Assembly (NCBI GenBank): GCA_963796675.1
Contig: CAWCMS010000020.1
Coordinates: 372,001-436,000, forward strand
Source: CAWCDJ01 sp963796675
GTDB lineage: Bacteria > Acidobacteriota > Terriglobia > Bryobacterales > Bryobacteraceae
Direction of reading: 5' to 3'
Length of the DNA stretch: 64,000 nt
Below are positions 1-9,249 of the stretch, in pieces. Each line of letters starts with the position of its first letter. The stretch's first letter is position 1. Made by a program: the position numbers and the translations under genes. The notes beneath the pieces were generated by a model. That model was not told the DNA's origin. It did not search any database and was given only the letters and a program-made list of their open reading frames with translations.

Positions 1-2019
1 CGTCGAGGTCAGGCCGGTGTAGTAGAGCGGCAGCTTCACCGTCCGCTTCACGGGCTGTTCGAGCGGGTTGTAGATCATCGCCAGCCCTTTCTCCCGGAGC
101 GCCGGATTCACGTGCAGAATCACGTCGATATCGCGGCCATCGGGACGCCGCACGTGAATGATGTCGGAATCCAGGATGGCGCGGTGAGCCTTATAGAATC
201 CGACCCATCGCTGAACGACCGCTTCCGTCTTCTCCGAATCGTAGAGCCGCGGGCCGCGGTAGCAGGCCTGCACACCCGACCCGAAATTCTGCGCCAGGTG
301 CTGCCCGTACTCCTCCAGGTGCTCGCTAAGCGGCTCGAGCGTCGCCGCCGCACCGCCGCCGTGATACTGCACCAGGGGCACGAACATCCAGCCCATGACT
401 GGGCGTCTTCTCCCAGGTGCCGTCGTAGATATTCTGCCGCCCGAGCATGATCTGGCGGTCGCGCGGCAGCGACCAGTTCACTCTCCCGGTAGCCCATCCC
501 GGTCTTGTTCGAGCCGCTCAGAAAATACCAGTCCGGCACGTTCAGGTAGATGCCGCGGCTCAGGCACCAATGGTAGAAATCGGTGATGCGCTGCCACTGC
601 GTCCACTGCGAATCGTCCAGGCCGCGATGGCCGGGGTGCGATTTCGACGCGCACACGTCGCCCGGGTAGCGAGCCGTCGTGCTCCAGCACGTCCATGCCG
701 GTGTATTCCAGAAAGTGTTTGACCTTGCGGAAGTACTCCTCGCCCCAGCGGCTGCCCAGGCACGGCGAGTCGCCGAAGATCGCGCCTCCCGTCTGGCCGG
801 TCTTCGGATTGATGACGTCGTCCTCGGGACTGATCTTGCGGCTGGCGAGCAGCGAATAGGCCCCCAGCTTGATGCCGCGGCTATGCGCGTAGTCCACCAT
901 GGATTTGATCTTCGCCAGGTAGGCCGGATCCTCGTTTTCCATGTTGATGCCGCTGCCGAAGCTCAGGATCACCATCTCGAAGCCGGTAGCGGCGCACTGG
1001 TCGACCGCCAGTTTCACGGCATCCGGATCGGCGCGTCGTGCGTGCATCAGGATCGGGTTGCGCATGGCCCACGGCGCGATCGTGCGATACATGCGGCGCA
1101 GGGCCAGCCCGCGGCGCTCGCGGTCGGTGGAATCGTAGGCGAGCTCGAAGACGCGGAACGAGGTCCACTCGGCGCCCGGCGCGAGCGTGAGGCCCGGCCC
1201 GAGCTCGGGCGCGACCTCCAGCAGCACGGGCGATTTCAACGAGTAGTTCACCTGCGAGGTGTACTGCGGATCGGTCACCCAGTGGACCGCGGTCGACGCT
1301 CCGGCGTTATCCATACCGCCGAATGCGTAGTCGGTCTCGACGTGCAGCACGTCGGGCGGGGCCGGCACCTTCTCGACTCGCGATTCGTAATCGACCACCG
1401 CCAGCACTTCGGCCTTGAAGCGGTCGAGCGCCACGGGTTGCACACCACGGTTGCGGACAGTCAGCCACTTGGCGATGACCGGAACGTTGTCATACAGCTC
1501 GTAATGCACCTCGACTTCGACGCCCTGCGGTCCATCCGCAGGCGGCGCGAAGGAGAGTGTGGCCGAGACTCCGGGCGGAGGCCACGGAGCGTTCCCACGG
1601 TAGGGCAGGCGCGCCGCGGTCATCCCAGTTTCGAGTCGCGTAAAGTGGAACGCGCCTGGCGCGGCTGTCATCTTCTCCAGCCACTCCGGGCGCAGATAGG
1701 CGTAATCGGGCTGCCCGGCGAGTCCGCCGACAGCGTACCACTTGCCGTTCAATTGCAGTTCCGCTTCGGGCTTCACGCCGCGCAGCATCGACTCACCCGT
1801 GATGCGGTTGTCGAACCGCACGGTGGCCGCGTCGGGTTCCAGACGCCACGTGCGTTCGACCAGCCCGTTGGTCAGGGTGAGGTCGCGGCTGCCGCGAACC
1901 GCTCGGGTGGGGTGCGCCGTTCCGCTGACCAGCCAGTCCGCGGCCGACCCGGCGGAAACCGCGCACAGGATGGCAATTGCGAGCTTCACGATACCTTCCC
2001 AACCCCTCAAGGAGCCCAT
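1..2019 (-). CDS. Secreted alpha-galactosidase-like glycoside hydrolase (3' end off window, three frameshifts)
   Basis: A long gene reads leftwards off the window edge. The ATG at 2019 has a GGAGG ribosome site 6 nt upstream and gives a hydrophobic export signal (KLAIAILCAVSAGSAA); a GTG at 1989 is the alternative. The first ~300 residues look like a beta-rich sugar-hydrolase N-domain, followed by a (beta/alpha)8-like part with FEMVILSFGSGIN, LEHDGS, GIYLNVPDWYFLSGSNK and EKTPS-MGWMFVPL. This resembles clan-D alpha-galactosidase-type enzymes; the exact family is uncertain. The frame breaks near 667, 479 and 397. Each break is repaired by removing one base, after which reading stays open to base 1 (last residues VKLPLYYTGLTST). 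These breaks look like sequence errors. It starts 17 bp after vapC on the same strand. Confidence 0.65.
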
Positions 2020-2035
2020 ATTCTGCCTCCAAGGA

Positions 2036-2464
2036 CTAACCGGCTGCCTTTGCATTCTCCAGGAACTTCCTGGCGGCCGCCAAGCAGTGGTTCAACCCGC
2101 TGTCGTTAGAGAGAACCTGCCAGTCGCGGCGCAGGGCAACTGCACAGATCAACATGTCCACCGGGCCAACCTCGAAGCCTTTGCGTCTGCATTCGTTGTA
2201 CAGCCGGGCCGCGAGTTCATGGTCGGCGGTGTCAATTTGTTCATCGAGGAATGGAGTAAGAGCAGACTTGACCTTTTCGAACTGAGCCTGCTCCTTAATC
2301 CCAGACAGCAGTTCCTGCCGGATCAGTCCGATCATGACGACACGCCCGTCTTGGATTGCTTGCGTCAGCTCAGTCTTCCGCTTCTGCTCATCCGGACCAA
2401 GGCTGGTTGCATCTTTGCGGCGCAGGGCAAGCGACCAAACGGAGGTATCGACGAGCAGCTTCAC
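2036..2464 (-). CDS. vapC: VapC-type PIN-domain toxin
   Basis: A 142-residue PIN-domain protein, normal length for VapC endoribonucleases, which cleave tRNA or rRNA when released from their antitoxin. Expected acidic residues are present: D6 in MKLLVDTSVW, the glutamate of RQELLSG, the Asp of VGPVDMLIC and the Asp of LSNDSG. Its start overlaps the end of the upstream antitoxin gene by 4 bp (ATGA), typical of translational coupling in these pairs. The cellular target cannot be told from sequence. Confidence 0.9.
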   Translation of the reverse strand: MKLLVDTSVWSLALRRKDATSLGPDEQKRKTELTQAIQDGRVVMIGLIRQELLSGIKEQAQFEKVKSALTPFLDEQIDTADHELAARLYNECRRKGFEVGPVDMLICAVALRRDWQVLSNDSGLNHCLAAARKFLENAKAAG

Positions 2465-2679
2465 CGTTCGTTCTTGACCTGATCGCGGAGGCGATTTGCC
2501 TTATAGTCGTAATCTCGCTGGTAGTCGATCGTGCCGAACAAGTCGAGGATCTGCATCTGCTTTCGACGCCGGATGTATTCGTCCAGGGCAGCGGTCACAG
2601 CCTCCTTCTTTGTGCTGTGATGGCCCACTTTGCGAGCTTCTTCGATCAGCCGATCATCAATGGCAAGATTCGTCGGCAT
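2461..2679 (-). CDS. vapB: VapB-type antitoxin
   Basis: Short protein (72 aa from the chosen start) beginning MPTNLAIDDRLIEEARKVG, like the ribbon-helix-helix VapB antitoxins that bind DNA with the N-terminus and wrap VapC with the C-terminus. I prefer the ATG at 2679 over one 33 bp upstream, because CTCCTT (AAGGAG on the minus strand) at 2687-2692 sits 7 bases before it and the longer start would run into the operator repeats. It should neutralise VapC and repress its own promoter together with VapC. Confidence 0.88.
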   Translation of the reverse strand: MPTNLAIDDRLIEEARKVGHHSTKKEAVTAALDEYIRRRKQMQILDLFGTIDYQRDYDYKANRLRDQVKNER

Positions 2680-2694
2680 TGGATAACTCCTTGC

Positions 2695-2736
2695 ATGTGT
2701 AGCATACCACACATCGCTATGTGTAGAAAGCTACAC
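2695..2736 (-). promoter_or_regulatory. Probable vapBC operator: two inverted repeats
   Basis: Just upstream of vapB lie two perfect 6-bp dyads: ATGTGT (2695-2700) with ACACAT (2709-2714), and GTGTAG (2721-2726) with CTACAC (2731-2736). The octamer ATGTGTAG is also directly repeated at 2695 and 2719, 24 bp apart. VapBC complexes commonly bind paired palindromes at their own promoter, so this is the likely autoregulation site. The role is inferred from position and symmetry. Confidence 0.6.
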
Positions 2737-2740
2737 CAAG

Positions 2741-4644
2741 CTATGCGATGCCGCCGCGCAGCAGCGAGGCGGCCGTTGGAGCCGCGGCGCCGGGTATCCG
2801 GGGCTTTCCGTTCTCCGCTTCCGGAATGCTGTCGCCTTCGCCGGGAGCCAGGAACAGATTGGCGTCGATGCCGTGCTGCCGCGTGTACAGATCGCAGTAG
2901 CGGCCCGCGCAGCTCGTACAGCGATTCGTGCGTGCCGCGCTCCACGATGCGCCCGGCTTCCACCACCAGGATCTGGTCGGCGCGCCGGATCGTCGAGAGC
3001 CGGTGCGCGATCACGAACGTCGTGCGGCCCTTCATCAGGTAGGCGAGGCCTTCCTGGATCGCGGCTTCCGATTCCGAATCGAGGCTGGAGGTGGCCTCGT
3101 CCAGAATCAGAATGCGCGGATCGGCCAGGATGGCGCGCGCGATCGAGACCCGCTGCCGCTGGCCGCCGGAAAGCTTCACGCCGCGCTCGCCCACGATGGT
3201 GTCGTATTGCTTCTCGAACTTCTCGGCGAACTCGTCCACGCGCGCGATGCGGCAGGCGTCCAGGATCTGCTCTTCGGTCGCCTCCGGCCGCGCGAACGCC
3301 ACGTTCTCGCGGATCGTGCCGTCGAACAGGAAGGTATCCTGCAGCACCACGCCGAGCTGCGTGCGGTAGGCGTCCAGACGCACGCGTGGCCAGATCCGTG
3401 CCATCCACGCGGATGGCGCCCCCGGTGGGCTCGTGGAACGCCGCGATCAGGCTGATGATGGTCGATTTGCCGGAGCCCGAAGGCCCCACCAGCGCGGTCA
3501 CCGTGCCGGGCAGCGCTTCGAAGCTGACGTCGTGCAGCACCGGCTTTGCCGGGGTCGTAGGCGAAGTCGACGTGCTCGAAAACCACTTCGCCCTGGATCG
3601 AGGGCCGATCACGCTCGGTGCGCCGCGGGTCTTCGTCTTCCGGCCTCTCGTGCAGCACTTCCTGCGTGCGGTCCAGGCCCGCCAGCGCTTCGGTGATCTG
3701 CGTGCCGATGCCCACCACCTGGAACATCGGCGCCACCAGGAAGGCCAGAAACGCGGTGAAGTCATGAAGCCGCCGAGGGTCAGGCTGTGGCCGCAGAATC
3801 TGCCGCGCCCCCAGGTACATCACGCGCGGCGCCCACCACGCCCATCAGGGTCGTGGCCGAAAGGCTCATCAGCGAGATGGCGGTCAGCGATTGCAGCACG
3901 TTATCCAGCAGCCGCTGCGACGCCGCCCGCAAACACCGCGCGCCTCTTCCGCTTCCGCGTGATAGCCCTTGACCACGCGCACGCCCGCCAGCGATTCCGT
4001 CAGCCGGCCGGTGACTTCGGCATTGATCTTGCCGCGCTCGCGGAAGATCGGCCGGATCGTGCTGAACGCCTTGCTCAGCACCAGGCGCGAAAAGCGCCGA
4101 TGAACAGCAGCGCCAACCCGGTCAGCAGCGGGCTGATGCGCAGCAGGAAGACGAGCGAGAACAGCGCCGTCAGAATGCCGCCGACGAAATCCACCAGGCC
4201 GGTGCCGATCAGGTTGCGCACGCCTTCCACGTCGCTCATGATGCGCGACACCAGCACGCCCGTCTTGTTGGCGTCGTAATAGGCGACCGGCAGCCGGCCG
4301 ACGTGCTCCTGCACCTTGCGCCGCAGTTCCGCGATCAGCCGCTGCGCCTTCTTTGGAAAGCAGCTGGGTGAGCGTGAACGAGGTGGCGCCTTGAACCAGG
4401 GTGGCCGCCAGCACCGCCAGGACCAGCGGCTTCAGCAGCCAGACCTGGTGCTTGGCGATGACGTTGTCGACAGGTATCTTGGTGGACGACCGGCAGCACC
4501 AATGCTGGCGCCGACGGTTGATCAGCATCAGCAGGAAGCCGAGCGCCAGCAGCTTGCGGCGCGGGCTGGACCAGTTCTTTGAGCAGCGGCAGGGCGCTGC
4601 GAAGATGTCGCGGCGGCTTTGCCTTTAGACTTCGCGGGGGACAC
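2741..4644 (-). CDS. MsbA-like ABC exporter, fused permease and ATPase (several frameshifts)
   Basis: Half-size ABC exporter of about 630 residues. The membrane part can be followed through LPVAYYDANKTGVLVSRIMS, VFLLRISPLLTGLALLF and FTAFLAFLVAPMFQVVG. The nucleotide-binding part has Walker A GPSGSGKST, Q-loop QLGVVLQDTF, signature LSGGQRQR, Walker B ILILDEATSSLD and H-loop VIAHRLSTI. Such proteins flip lipids or export drugs and peptides as dimers in the inner membrane. The frame breaks near 4575, 4485, 4355, 4280, 4085, 3940, 3835, 3775, 3545 and 3397; single-base corrections rejoin it. The start is approximate (GTG at 4644). It follows the HAD gene closely, so the two may be cotranscribed. 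Confidence 0.8.
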
Positions 4645-4674
4645 TCTTTACAGCGTACACGCTCCTGCCGGTGC

Positions 4675-5294
4675 TTACTGCCCGGCCGAGGCCAGACGCT
4701 CGCCGAGCAGCTCCGGCACTCGGCTCGGATGGCCGATGCGGCAGGACCTCGAAACCTGCCGCCCGCGCGCTCGCCATGCCGGCCTCGGAATCTTCCAGCA
4801 CCAGCGGCACGCTCGGACCCGAGACGCTCGCGGCCAGGAGGTAAGGTTCCGGATGCGGGCTTTTGACGTCCACATCGTCGCCGCCGATGACGGTTTGGAA
4901 GAATGGCCGCAGCCCTCCCGCCACCACATGCGGCTCGATGTCCGCGCCGGGCTGGAACTCACCACCGCCATCCGGTAGCGGCCCTCGAGCGAGCGCAGAG
5001 GCCGGCTAGCGTATCGGGAAAGGGCGGCGCGGCCAGCATTCGGGAGCGGTAGAGCTTGCGCTTCCTGGAATACTGGCTCCACAGATCCTGCCAGTCATTC
5101 GGAGGCTCGGCCTCGTCGGCCAGCATTCGCAACATGTCGCGATCGTCGATTCCGATGTAGCGCTCGCGGTAGGGCTCCCATTCGAGCGTGACCCCGAGCG
5201 GCGCCAGCACTTCCGCCCAGCAGGCGCAGTGGATCGGTTCGGTGTCGGCAAGCACACCATCGAAGTCGAAAAAGATGGAGTCGAACGCCGGCAT
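4675..5294 (-). CDS. HAD-superfamily phosphatase, beta-phosphoglucomutase-like (frameshifted)
   Basis: The N-terminus MPAFDSIFFDFDGVLADTEP carries HAD motif I (DFDGV). The later pieces MAVVSSS (motif II Ser), GGDDVDVKSPHPEPYLLA (motif III Lys) and PLVLEDSEAGMASARAAG (motif IV acids and the typical helix) lie in other frames. Breaks are near 4990, 4945 and 4737. With these corrected, a protein of about 205 residues ends in LLGERLASAGQ at 4675, the normal size for subfamily I HAD sugar-phosphate phosphatases and mutases. The substrate is unknown. The ABC exporter follows about 30 bp downstream. Confidence 0.8.
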
Positions 5295-5355
5295 GGGAGG
5301 AGACTCTCAGCGTATCATGGCCCTCCCGTTATGGTATGACTAGGACTGAGACGCC

Positions 5356-5603
5356 ATGGCATCGCCAGAAGAACTACAAGCGGAAATCGAACGCCTGCGT
5401 GCGGAAAACGAAGCGCTGAAAAAGCCCTGCTCGCGGCCAGATGTCCCTTCAGCGTCAGCGAAAAGGGTGCCCTCTCGGTGTACGGTTTAGGACGTTTTCC
5501 TGTGACCCTCTACCGGGAACAATGGGAAAAATTGCTCGGGATGGGCGAGGAGATTCGCCGTTTCATCAAGGAAAACGACCATCAGCTGAAGAAGAAAGAA
5601 TAG
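5356..5603 (+). CDS. Small coiled-coil protein of unknown function (one frameshift)
   Basis: About 82 residues. It starts MASPEELQAEIERLRAENEA, a clear short coiled coil, then after a one-base loss in the A-run near 5420-5424 continues KALLAARCPFSVSEKGALSV and ends EIRRFIKENDHQLKKKE before TAG. The C-terminal half (VYGLGRFPVTLYREQWEKLL) is compact and protein-like, so the frame change is probably a homopolymer undercall. It is 3 bp ahead of the SDR gene and in the same direction, so probably cotranscribed. I do not recognise the family. Confidence 0.6.
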
Positions 5604-5606
5604 CGG

Positions 5607-6378
5607 ATGGCGGCGGGCACCGCGCTGATCACCGGCGCATCGAGCGGCATCGGCTGGCGAATTAGCGAAGCTGTGCGCGGCCGGCGGCTTCGACGTGATC
5701 CTGGCGGCGCGTCGGGTGGACCGTCTGGAAGAACTCGCGGCCGAACTGCGCGCGGCGCACCGTGTGGCAGCGCGGCCGATCGAGGTCGATCTATCGGACC
5801 CGGCGGCGCCCGGCCACCTCTTCGAGCAACTCTCCGGAACTCCCGTGGATCTGTTGGTGAATAACGCGGGCTTCGGTCTGCGCGGAGCCTTTGCCGAAAC
5901 CGATTGGGAGGCCGAGCGCCGTATGATCGAGGTCAACATGGCGGCGCCCGCGCACCTTACGAAACTCTTCCTGCCGCCGATGCTGAAGCGCGGCTCGGGG
6001 CGCATCCTGAACGTCGCCTCCATCGCCGCCTTCGTGCCCGGGCCGTTCCTGGCCATGTACTACGCGAGCAAAGCGTTCCTGGTCTCCTTCTCGCATGCCG
6101 TGGCCAACGAGGTCAAAGGCAGCGGCGTTACCGTGACCGTGCTCTGCCCCGGCCCCACCCGCACCGGATTCGAACAGGCCGCGGGCGTCGAAGGCAGCAA
6201 GCTTTTTCAAGCCGGCGTGATGTCCGCCGAAGCCGTGGCGCGCACCGGTTACCAAGCCATGATGGCGGGAAAGGCTGAGGTCATCCCGGGCGCCCGCAAC
6301 CGTTGGAAAATCCGTGGCACGCGACTCGCGCCCCGCACCATGCTGGCCGATATCACGCGCGGCATAAACCTGGGATAG
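5607..6378 (+). CDS. Short-chain dehydrogenase/reductase (one frameshift)
   Basis: Classical SDR of about 256 residues. The N-terminus TALITGASSGIG holds the TGxxxGxG cofactor site, followed by LLVNNAGFG, catalytic Ser in RILNVASIAAF and YxxxK in MYYASKAFL. An extra base near 5658 separates the first 17 residues from the rest (ELAKLCAAGGFDVILAARR). It is an NAD(P)-dependent oxidoreductase; the substrate is unknown, though proteins of this type are often annotated as DltE-like. It ends 2 bp before the following hydrolase gene. Confidence 0.88.
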
Positions 6379-6380
6379 CC

Positions 6381-7007
6381 ATGGAAACACCGTTCGCAAA
6401 TGCAGGAGTCCGCGGCACCCTGCACGAGCCGGACGCGCCCTCGGGCGACGGCATCGTGCTGACGCACGGCGCGGGGTCGAACTCGAATGCTCCTCTGCTG
6501 GTGCACCTGGCGCGGGCCTTCGCCGATGCCGGCTACTTCGTGCTGCGCTACGACCTGCCGTTCCGGCAGACGCGCCCCAAGGGTCCGCCGTTTCCCGCCA
6601 TGGCGGCACGCGACCGCGAAGGTGTCTCCCAGGCAGTTGCCGCGATGCGGAGCCTGGCGCACGGCCACCTGATCGCAGGCGGCCACTCCTACGGCGGGCG
6701 CCAGACCGCCATGGCGGCGGCCGAACATCCCGGCATGGCCGACGCCTTGCTGTTGCTCTCATACCCCCTGCATCCGCCCGCGAAGCCCGCTCAGAAGCGT
6801 ACCGATTACTTTCCGCAATTGCGCACCCCGGCCCTGTTCGTCCATGGCACCGCCGATCCCTTCGGCTCGCCCGAAGAGCTCCGGGAGGCGATCGCGCTGA
6901 TTCCGGCGCACACGGACTTCGTGGCCGTCGAAGGCGCCGCGCACGACCTCAAGCGCGCCGCGGATCTCGCGGGCGACCTCCTCGCACGGCTTCGCGCATT
7001 GGTCTGA
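6381..7007 (+). CDS. Alpha/beta hydrolase, dienelactone-hydrolase/KANL3-Tex30-like
   Basis: 208 residues. The alpha/beta-hydrolase triad is visible: nucleophile in AGGHSYGGRQ, Asp in HGTADPFGS and His in GAAHDLK, with an oxyanion-region HGAGSNSNAP near residue 30. The pattern matches small dienelactone-hydrolase-like or Tex30-like predicted esterases. No signal peptide is seen, so it is cytoplasmic. It follows the SDR by 2 bp and precedes trpE(G) by 37 bp, and is probably part of the same transcript. The substrate is unknown. Confidence 0.85.
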   Translation: METPFANAGVRGTLHEPDAPSGDGIVLTHGAGSNSNAPLLVHLARAFADAGYFVLRYDLPFRQTRPKGPPFPAMAARDREGVSQAVAAMRSLAHGHLIAGGHSYGGRQTAMAAAEHPGMADALLLLSYPLHPPAKPAQKRTDYFPQLRTPALFVHGTADPFGSPEELREAIALIPAHTDFVAVEGAAHDLKRAADLAGDLLARLRALV

Positions 7008-7044
7008 TATCCTAAAAACTAGCTTCCCCAAGGGGTCAATCGAA

Positions 7045-9234
7045 ATGCGCGAATATCGCTACACGACTCCCCACGGGATCCAGGTTACCCGCACCGTTTC
7101 GCAGGTCAATTTATCGCCGAGGGCCTGCGGCGCCTGTTGCGCGAGCTGGACCAGCACCGCGGGATCTATCTTTCTTCGGGGTATGAATACCCCGGGCAGG
7201 TACTCGCGCTGGGACATCGCATCCACCTGCCCGCCGCTCGAGATCGTCGCCTGGGACCGGCGCGTGGAGTTCCGGCCGCTCAATCGAGCGCGGTCGAAGA
7301 TCTGCCGAGATGCTGGCGCCCGTGCTCGAAGACCATCCGCATTGGGAACGAGTTCGGCGCAGGATGGGCACTGGCCTGCGCGGCCGCCTGAAGCCCATGC
7401 CCGCAGTGTTTCCGGAAGAAGAGCGCAGCAAGCAGCCGTCGGTGTTTTCGGTGCTGCGCGCGCTCATCGCAGGAGTTCAGCGGCGTCGGCGATCCGCACC
7501 TCGCGCTGGTGGGCGCGTTCGGCTACGACCTGCTGTTCCAGTTCGAGCCGATCGAAAAGACGCTCCCGCGCAGCGGTCACAAGGACCTGCACCTGTTCCT
7601 CTGCGACGACATCTTCTTCATGGATCGCAAGCGCGAGCAGATCGACCGTTACCAGTACGATTTCGAGCGCAACGGCGAATCGACCCGCGGCCTTCCGCGC
7701 GAAGCCGCCGAAGTCGCGCCGACGCCGGAGTCGCAACCGGGGCCGATCGATTCCGACCACCTGCCCGAAGAGTACATGGCCAAGGTCGAAACGGTCCGCG
7801 AGGGCATGCGCCGCGGCGACTACTACGAGGTCGTGCTGCGGCAGACGTTCCGCACGCCCTACTCCGGCAGGGCTTCGGAGCTGTTCGAGCGAGTGCAGGA
7901 CGCCAGCCCGAGTCCTTACGAGTTCCTCCTGCAGTTCGGCGACGAGCAACTGGTGGGCGCCTCGCCCGAGATGTTCGTACGGGTGGAAGGCGCGCGCGTC
8001 GAAACCTGCCCGATCTCGGGCACGGCGCAGCGTACGGGCGATCCGCTGCGCGACGCCGAGAACATCTGCGAGCTGCTCGGCTCGCACCAAGGAAGAGTCC
8101 GAGCTGACCATGTGCACGGACGTGGACCGCAACGACAAGTCGCGCGTCTGCGAGCCGGGCAGCGGTGCAAGGTGGTGGGGCGGCGGCTGATCGAACGCTA
8201 CGCCGGCGTGTTCCACACGGTCGATCACGTGGAGGGCACGCTCAAGGAAGGGTTCGATTCGCTCGACGCGTTCCTCAGCCACATGTGGGCGGTGACGGTG
8301 ATCGGCGCGCCCAAGAAGGCCGCGGCGCAGCGCCATCGAATCGCTCGAAAAGAACGCGCGCGGCTGGTACGGCGGCGCGGTCGGGATGATCTCGCTCAAC
8401 GGCGATATCAATACCGGCATTCTCATCCGCACCACTTATCTGCGCGACGGCATGGCGACGTACCCGGTGGGCGCGACGCTGCTCTACGATTCCGTTCCGG
8501 CCATGGAGGAGCGCGAGACGCGCCTGAAGGCGACCGGCTTCTTCCGCATTCTGGGGCAGCCGCGACCCGGTGCCGCCGCCGTGGAAGAGGTTCACGAACC
8601 GGTCGGCGCGGGCGCCAAGCTGCTGCTGGTCGATAACGACGACTGCTTCATCCAGACCATCGCCAATTACGCGCGCCAGACCGGGCGCCGAAGTGGTGAC
8701 CTACCGCGCGGGACTTGCCGCCGGAGCTGATCGAGCGAGATCGCGCCGCACCTGATTCTGATTTCGCCCGGTCCCGGCCGGCCCGCCGATTTCGGCGTGC
8801 CCGGACCTGGTGAAGACCGCCGTGCGGCTTGGCATTCCGGTGTTCGGCGTGTGCCTGGGCTTGCAGGGCATCGTGGAGGCGTTCGGCGGCGAGTTGGGCG
8901 TGCTCGATTACCCCATGCACGGCAAGCGGTCGATGGTGCGGCACCGCGGCATCGGGCGTGTTCGAAGGCTTGCCGGAGGAATTCCAGGTGGGCCGCTACC
9001 ATTCGCTCTATGCGCGCCGCGAGACGCTTCCCGGCGTGCCTGGAAGTGACCGCCGAATCCACCGAAGGCGGCGTCATCATGGGCGTGCGCCATCGCGACC
9101 TGCCGATCGAAGCCGTGCAGTTCCACCCGGAATCGATCCTCACGCTGACGCCGGGAGCGAATCACGGCTTGAAGCTGATCGAGAACGCCGTCAAGATGGC
9201 TGTGGAGCAGGCCTCCCGGCCTGCTCGCTTTTAG
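7045..9234 (+). CDS. trpE(G): Anthranilate synthase, fused TrpE-TrpG (many frameshifts)
   Basis: A fused two-domain enzyme of about 720 residues that makes anthranilate from chorismate and glutamine, the first step of tryptophan synthesis. TrpE part: FPEEERSKQPSVFSVLRALI, YYEVVLRQTF, CPISGTAQRTGDP, CTDVDRNDKSRVCEPGS and ATLLYDSVPAMEE. TrpG part: LLLVDNDDCFIQTI, LISPGPGRPADFGVP, nucleophile in FGVCLGLQGIVEAFGGELG, and AVQFHPESIL. The CTDVDRNDKSR sequence is characteristic of the long TrpE(G) class rather than PabB. The frame changes at least a dozen times (about 7112, 7196, 7295, 7370, 7480, 8088, 8165, 8330, 8690, 8727, 8805, 8958, 9038), mostly extra bases in GG or CC runs. I consider the gene intact in the organism. 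Confidence 0.88.
9205..9232 (+). terminator. Intrinsic terminator overlapping the 3' end of trpE(G)
   Basis: GAGCAGGC (9205-9212) and GCCTGCTC (9219-9226) form a perfect 8-bp GC-rich stem with a 6-base loop, followed by GCTTTTAG. The hairpin lies inside the last codons, and the T-run is part of the Phe and stop codons. Confidence 0.7.
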
Positions 9235-9249
9235 TAAGAAAAATCAAAC

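Noticed and set aside
679..2109. 476-codon plus-strand frame opposite the glycosidase gene
   Set aside because: Antisense shadow caused by high GC; the minus strand has signal peptide and enzyme motifs.
7045..9234. Programmed frameshifting in trpE(G)
   Set aside because: There are more than ten changes in both directions, at GG/CC runs without slippery heptamers or downstream pseudoknots, and neighbours show the same errors.
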